A program made the position numbers and the translations under genes. DNA of 9,917 bases, from positions 1 to 9,917 of the forward strand of contig CAZHPV010000082.1 of the NCBI GenBank assembly GCA_964534845.1, read 5' to 3'. Shown here one piece after another: positions 7,306 through 9,917 of this stretch. The notes under the pieces were generated by a model. That model ran no database searches and had not been told where the DNA came from. It saw only the letters and a list, made by a program, of their open reading frames with translations. Source of the DNA: CALCKU01 sp964534845. GTDB lineage: Bacteria > Pseudomonadota > Alphaproteobacteria > Caulobacterales > Maricaulaceae. Position 1 is the first letter of the stretch. Each line of letters begins with the position of its first letter.

Positions 7306-7848
7306 ATGAAACTTGCCATAGAAAACACGGAATGGATCGCATATCTTTGTGCGCTTATAGGTCCGTTTATTCAAGAAGACGCCGCTGTTTTAGGCGCGGC
7401 ATCCGCATCAGTCAGTGGTATTGGGACACCCTTATGGATGTTTGTCGCAATTACAATAGGTCTCACGATAAGTGACTTATGGAAATATTGGTTAGGGCGC
7501 GCGGCCATTTCGCAGCCATGGGCAAGAAAACATGCCGAGGGCCCGCATGTGTTGAAAGCAAAGGACAGTATAGTTCACAATCTCGGCAAATCCATCATGG
7601 TTGCGCGGTTTGTACCGGGCACCAGAATTCCACTTTATATTGCCGCAGGATTTTTTAAGGCGTCATTTGTTAAATTTGCCAGCTTCATTTTTTTGTCGGC
7701 CTTGATATATATTGGCATCGCCTTCGGACTTTTCAAAATATTGGGAGAAGTCGCCGGGGAGGAAGCGAAAAAATACCTGCCGATTGTTGCGATAGTGGGA
7801 TTTGTCTTTTTATTGGGGTTCAAAAAGGTTAAGGACCGAGGCAAATAG
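7306..7848 (+). CDS. DedA/VTT-like membrane protein, second paralogue
   Basis: The 180-residue product aligns without gaps to the protein at 5347-5895 over about 148 residues, with roughly half the residues identical by hand count. Shared blocks include QED near residue 23, LGAASA, GLT, LGRAA, the NLGKS block, GIAFGLF and the KYLP/LYLP stretch. Unlike its partner it keeps the canonical DedA-type core ARFVPGTRIPLYIAAG, so it is the better candidate for the classical lipid-translocating activity. The C-terminus is a helix followed by a basic tail (KKVKDRGK), expected on the cytoplasmic side. The ATG start is set by GGAAGAG at 7291-7297. The next gene follows after 18 bp. Confidence 0.78.
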   Translation: MKLAIENTEWIAYLCALIGPFIQEDAAVLGAASASVSGIGTPLWMFVAITIGLTISDLWKYWLGRAAISQPWARKHAEGPHVLKAKDSIVHNLGKSIMVARFVPGTRIPLYIAAGFFKASFVKFASFIFLSALIYIGIAFGLFKILGEVAGEEAKKYLPIVAIVGFVFLLGFKKVKDRGK

Positions 7849-7866
7849 CCATTTACGGAGTTTATT

Positions 7867-8490
7867 GTGCGAAATTTTTTAAGTCTATGCGCGAGTGTGT
7901 GCATATGTGCGGCGGCCTGTGCGCCAGAGACCTCTAAACAAGCGACCTCTACACAAGAAACCTCAGCGACATCAGCAGTTGCTTCCAACTCTATACCAGC
8001 TAACACAGCCCCAGAGGTTCCATCTGATGCGCCCTATATTGTTCTAAGCGCAAATCTTGATGAGCCGAACGGATACGGCTTTTGTATGGATACTTATGGC
8101 CCCGGCCAAACTGATCTCATGCAAACACATTCTTGCAAACCCGCCAAAGAGGGTGCCGCGCGCGGTTATGCAGGGCATGATACGCGCTTTGAGTATAATG
8201 CGCAGACACAACAAGTCATGTCCTATCCCTTTGAGGGATATTGCATGCAGGCCTTCATTGCGAGCGATGTAACGGTATTCGCCTTGCTCGAATGTAGCGA
8301 CCATCCGCGTCAAAAATTTGCATATAATGCCAGTGATAAGACGATACGGCTCGCGCAAGATCAAGCGCGCTGCGTGACAGTTGCTTCCAAAACCGTGCCT
8401 GCGGGGCCTTGGGTGAAACGGCCACTGCAGTTAGAGACCTGCGATGAGGTCGAGGCCTCGCTTAAGCAATGGACAATCGCTGCAAAGTAG
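7867..8490 (+). CDS. Probable lipoprotein with ricin-type (R-type lectin) beta-trefoil pattern
   Basis: This is a 207-residue exported protein. The signal segment ends in AAAC with Cys18 as the likely lipidated residue; the lipobox is weak because -3 is Ala rather than Leu. A Thr/Ser/Ala-rich linker of about 35 residues follows, including three 5-residue repeats (TSKQA, TSTQE, TSATS). The remainder shows a threefold pattern: cysteine pairs 73/90, 126/143 and 169/192, each followed by a QxW-like position (TRFEY 106-110, RQKFAY 148-153, KQW 200-202). This is the layout of ricin-type beta-trefoil lectins, which bind sugars; the binding residues cannot be confirmed. The start is GTG at 7867 with ACGGAG at 7855-7860. 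It is the last gene of the plus-strand run and converges on the oxygenase gene with 11 bp between stops. Confidence 0.72.
   Translation: MRNFLSLCASVCICAAACAPETSKQATSTQETSATSAVASNSIPANTAPEVPSDAPYIVLSANLDEPNGYGFCMDTYGPGQTDLMQTHSCKPAKEGAARGYAGHDTRFEYNAQTQQVMSYPFEGYCMQAFIASDVTVFALLECSDHPRQKFAYNASDKTIRLAQDQARCVTVASKTVPAGPWVKRPLQLETCDEVEASLKQWTIAAK
7930..7974 (+). repeat. 15-bp imperfect tandem repeat coding the lipoprotein linker
   Basis: Three in-frame units of 15 bases begin with ACCTCT, ACCTCT and ACCTCA at 7930, 7945 and 7960. They encode the pentapeptides TSKQA, TSTQE and TSATS just after the lipidated cysteine. The first two units differ at only a few bases; the third has drifted. Such units can change copy number and so alter the spacer between anchor and lectin domain. 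Confidence 0.65.
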
Positions 8491-8501
8491 CGCGGCCGTC
8501 T

Positions 8502-9308
8502 TTAATAAAAGGCGAATGTGCGTGTTTCGATGCTCTTGCGCGGCGGCACATCGGGGTCCTGATCGGGATATTCAAAGGCTGTGTGCGGCGTAAAGCGGGA
8601 AACCCCTTCAGTGAGACTATCATAGCCTTTAATCAAGACGGCTTCATCATGGGTCATCTGGGAAAAATATGACCATCTCTGACCAGCTGCCTTCCGCAGG
8701 GCGTATATTTCACCAACATGGTCTGTATCGGGGAAGTGAATATTGGTGGGGATAAAATCCCGCTTATCAATAGACGTAGCATCACAAAAGGCGATGGGGG
8801 ATCGGTGGACGATATCAACCAGAGGCCGCCATAGATTAATCTGGATCATGCGGCGCCCAGCCAGGCTGGCAAATAGCGCTTTACCGACACGTTCTTCGGC
8901 GCGGCTATGCGCTGTTCTGATGGTGTAATCATTATGGACATGGTGCGCGGGCTTGCGCTTACTATTGGTTTTTCCAAGTCTTATCGTGTGATCAAAGACA
9001 TAGACATCGCGCGCGCCCGTTATCTTTTTCACGATCTCTTTGACCTCGTCATAATAGGCGCCTGTCACCAAGGTTTCATCTTCGAAATTATCTATCTGGG
9101 TTGGCGAATTGACGAGCTGAAAGCCTTGCTTGTGGATTTGGAAGTCTTCATGCGAGGGGCGGCCATCTTCGATGTTGGCGCTCATAAAGGCATAAGCCTC
9201 ATTATATCTTTGGGGCGCTGCACCGCCGGAATAAAAAACTTCTGGGGCGATTGTTGCATCAGGTTTGATATAATTCAAATCTGCAGTGATGGGGCCGGTA
9301 ATTTGCAT
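8502..9308 (-). CDS. CmcJ/NvfI-family Fe(II)/2-oxoglutarate-type oxygenase
   Basis: The product is 268 residues from ATG 9308. A frame extended by six residues starts at TTG 9326, but it has no ribosome binding site, so the ATG is preferred. The diagnostic segments are HHVHNDYT (residues 122-129), giving the H-x-D pair His125/Asp127, then QINLWRPL (156-163), the RWSYFSQMTHDEAVLIKGYDS-type block (211-231), and RFTPHTAF (238-245) with the distal His242. The C-terminal RKSIETR carries an Arg suitable for the 2-oxoglutarate carboxylate. These match the family of CmcJ (cephamycin 7-alpha-methoxylation) and NvfI (fungal endoperoxide synthesis). The bacterial substrate is unknown. It lies just downstream of a terminator for the VOC gene, leaving little room for its own promoter. 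Confidence 0.82.
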   Translation of the reverse strand: MQITGPITADLNYIKPDATIAPEVFYSGGAAPQRYNEAYAFMSANIEDGRPSHEDFQIHKQGFQLVNSPTQIDNFEDETLVTGAYYDEVKEIVKKITGARDVYVFDHTIRLGKTNSKRKPAHHVHNDYTIRTAHSRAEERVGKALFASLAGRRMIQINLWRPLVDIVHRSPIAFCDATSIDKRDFIPTNIHFPDTDHVGEIYALRKAAGQRWSYFSQMTHDEAVLIKGYDSLTEGVSRFTPHTAFEYPDQDPDVPPRKSIETRTFAFY

Positions 9309-9333
9309 GTTAAACCCGTATGGCAATTTTATT

Positions 9334-9347
9334 GGGGGGCAGGGGGG
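9334..9347 (+). repeat. Paired G6 runs between terminator and oxygenase gene
   Basis: Two runs of six G (9334-9339 and 9342-9347) are separated only by CA, in a region that otherwise has no such tracts. On the minus strand they read as two C6 runs right after the terminator T-tract and about 25 bases before the oxygenase start. Homopolymer runs of this length can slip during replication; whether they affect expression is not visible. Confidence 0.6.
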
Positions 9348-9373
9348 AAAAAACAGCAGGCCCTTAGGCCTGC
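9348..9373 (-). terminator. Rho-independent terminator of the VOC gene
   Basis: Read on the minus strand, GCAGGCC and GGCCTGC form a perfect 7-bp GC-rich stem around the loop TAAG, and TG then six T follow at once. It begins about 30 bases after the stop of the VOC gene (9404), the usual place for an intrinsic terminator. In the plus direction there is no T-tract directly after the stem, so it acts leftward only. Confidence 0.85.
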
Positions 9374-9403
9374 AGTCATTATATTTTAGGTGTGACTTTA
9401 GGC

Positions 9404-9766
9404 CTAGCTAAAGTCGAAGAAACAAAGCTTGTTTCCGTCAGCGTCTCTGACATAACCACCGTAAAATTGGCCTTCAATACGGGACCCAGGCTTACCGTCG
9501 CATGTCGCGCCCAGCGAAATAGCTTTGTTATAAAGCGCATCTGCGCCTTCGCGTGATCCGCCGGGGAATGCGACCATAGAGCCGTTACCAACACTTGGTG
9601 CATTACCGTCAAATGGCTCACAGACAGCGATCTTAGGCTCTGATATGCTTTTGCCGATCATCGCAAGACGACCAACGTCAACAAGAACTTCAGCATCAAA
9701 TAGCTCTGTGTAGAACTTTTTAGCGGCTTCGATGTCTTTGACACCAATTGTAGTATATCCAATCAT
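9404..9766 (-). CDS. VOC-family (glyoxalase/bleomycin-resistance fold) protein
   Basis: At 120 residues this is a single two-module VOC domain. It opens with MIGYTTIGVKDIEAAKKFYTELF, the typical first beta-alpha unit, and ends with YGGYVRDADGNKLCFFDF, the typical last strand. The usual metal-binding His in the first strand is Thr5 or Thr6, and the Glu expected after DGN is Cys (about 115), so metal binding as in glyoxalase I is doubtful. This subgroup is common and mostly uncharacterised; binding of a small molecule is the safest guess. The ATG at 9766 is fixed by AAAGGA some 6 bases upstream on the minus strand. It lies 42 bp downstream of the cupin gene and is followed by a strong terminator. 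Confidence 0.87.
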   Translation of the reverse strand: MIGYTTIGVKDIEAAKKFYTELFDAEVLVDVGRLAMIGKSISEPKIAVCEPFDGNAPSVGNGSMVAFPGGSREGADALYNKAISLGATCDGKPGSRIEGQFYGGYVRDADGNKLCFFDFS

Positions 9767-9808
9767 AATATGTCCTTTCAGGGAGTTGTGGATAGTGAGT
9801 GAAAAGGG

Positions 9809-9917
9809 TTATTCTAAAGGCAAGTGCCCCGTCTTTACATAAATAAGACAACCGTCCTTAGAGAATGGGTGATGCATAGACATATGCGGGCTGCGCAGCC
9901 ATGTGCCCTTTGGGTAG
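9809..9917 (-). CDS. ChrR-like cupin domain protein, C-terminal part only
   Basis: The gene enters from the right edge and ends at TAA 9809-9811. The 35 visible residues begin YPKGTWLRSPHMSMHHP, then FSKDGCLIYVKTGHLPLE. The pattern of YPxGTWLRxPxxSxHxPxSxxGC followed by IYVKTGHL is characteristic of the last strands of ChrR-type cupins (anti-sigma-associated or stand-alone small-molecule-binding domains). The His residues at visible positions 15/16 sit where the cupin metal-ligand His is expected. The N-terminus, and hence any zinc-binding anti-sigma domain, lies outside the window. It is upstream of the VOC gene on the same strand and may share its transcript. Confidence 0.75.
   Translation of the reverse strand, partial: YPKGTWLRSPHMSMHHPFSKDGCLIYVKTGHLPLE

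Noticed and set aside
8491..8520. Terminator between the convergent lectin-like and oxygenase genes
   Set aside because: The best pairing (GCC..TTT with AAA..GGC) is interrupted and lies partly inside coding sequence; there is no clean stem with T-tract.
9309..9326. TTG start at 9326 adding six residues to the oxygenase
   Set aside because: No ribosome binding site precedes it and a rarer start codon is needed; ATG 9308 is sufficient.
8907..9389. 160-residue plus-strand open frame opposite the oxygenase
   Set aside because: It is antisense to a gene with clear family motifs and has no ribosome binding site or recognisable domain.
9379..9621. 80-residue minus-strand open frame overlapping the VOC gene
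   Set aside because: It is a different frame of the well-supported VOC gene and would run into the terminator region.

Overview
The window looks like a chromosomal segment of a moderate-GC alphaproteobacterium, perhaps a marine Maricaulales/Hyphomonadales-type organism. That lineage is inferred from gene families and codon style and is not proven; no rRNA or marker gene is present. There is no convincing tRNA, rRNA, CRISPR array, phage or intact insertion sequence.

Layout. (1) Bases 1-218 hold no gene I can support. (2) A minus-strand pair follows: a three-helix membrane protein with a TrkA-C (RCK_C) domain (2012 to 1344) and then a zinc-less medium-chain dehydrogenase/quinone-oxidoreductase-like enzyme (1268 to 219). 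(3) A 244-bp divergent intergenic region (2013-2256) carries a 12-bp perfect palindrome and a 6-bp-arm inverted repeat. (4) A co-directional run of eight plus-strand genes spans 2257-8490: DoxX-like membrane protein; membrane-anchored seven-repeat FG-GAP beta-propeller with an ASPIC/UnbV tail; six-helix DUF6796-like protein; four-helix protein with two duplicated Cys-pair loops; DedA/VTT-like protein; DUF900 alpha/beta-hydrolase lipoprotein; a second DedA/VTT-like paralogue; and a lipoprotein with a ricin-type beta-trefoil pattern. Gaps are 8-21 bp, with one 4-bp ATGA overlap and one larger 84-bp gap before the second DedA gene. (5) A minus-strand group converges on it with only 11 bp between stop codons: the 3' end of a ChrR-like cupin gene (entering from the right edge), a VOC/glyoxalase-fold protein, a clear rho-independent terminator, and a CmcJ/NvfI-family Fe(II)/2-oxoglutarate-type oxygenase.

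How they may work together. All eight genes of the central run are predicted to sit in or on the cell envelope: five polytopic membrane proteins, one single-pass anchored propeller and two lipoproteins. DedA proteins translocate lipids, DUF900 proteins have a serine-hydrolase fold, and the Cys-pair protein places both its Cys loops on the predicted periplasmic side. A joint role in envelope lipid handling or redox maintenance is a reasonable hypothesis, but nothing in the sequence proves a substrate. This run is the best candidate here for an undescribed system. The right-hand minus-strand genes (cupin, VOC, CmcJ-like oxygenase) look like small-molecule metabolism or stress functions and seem independent of it.
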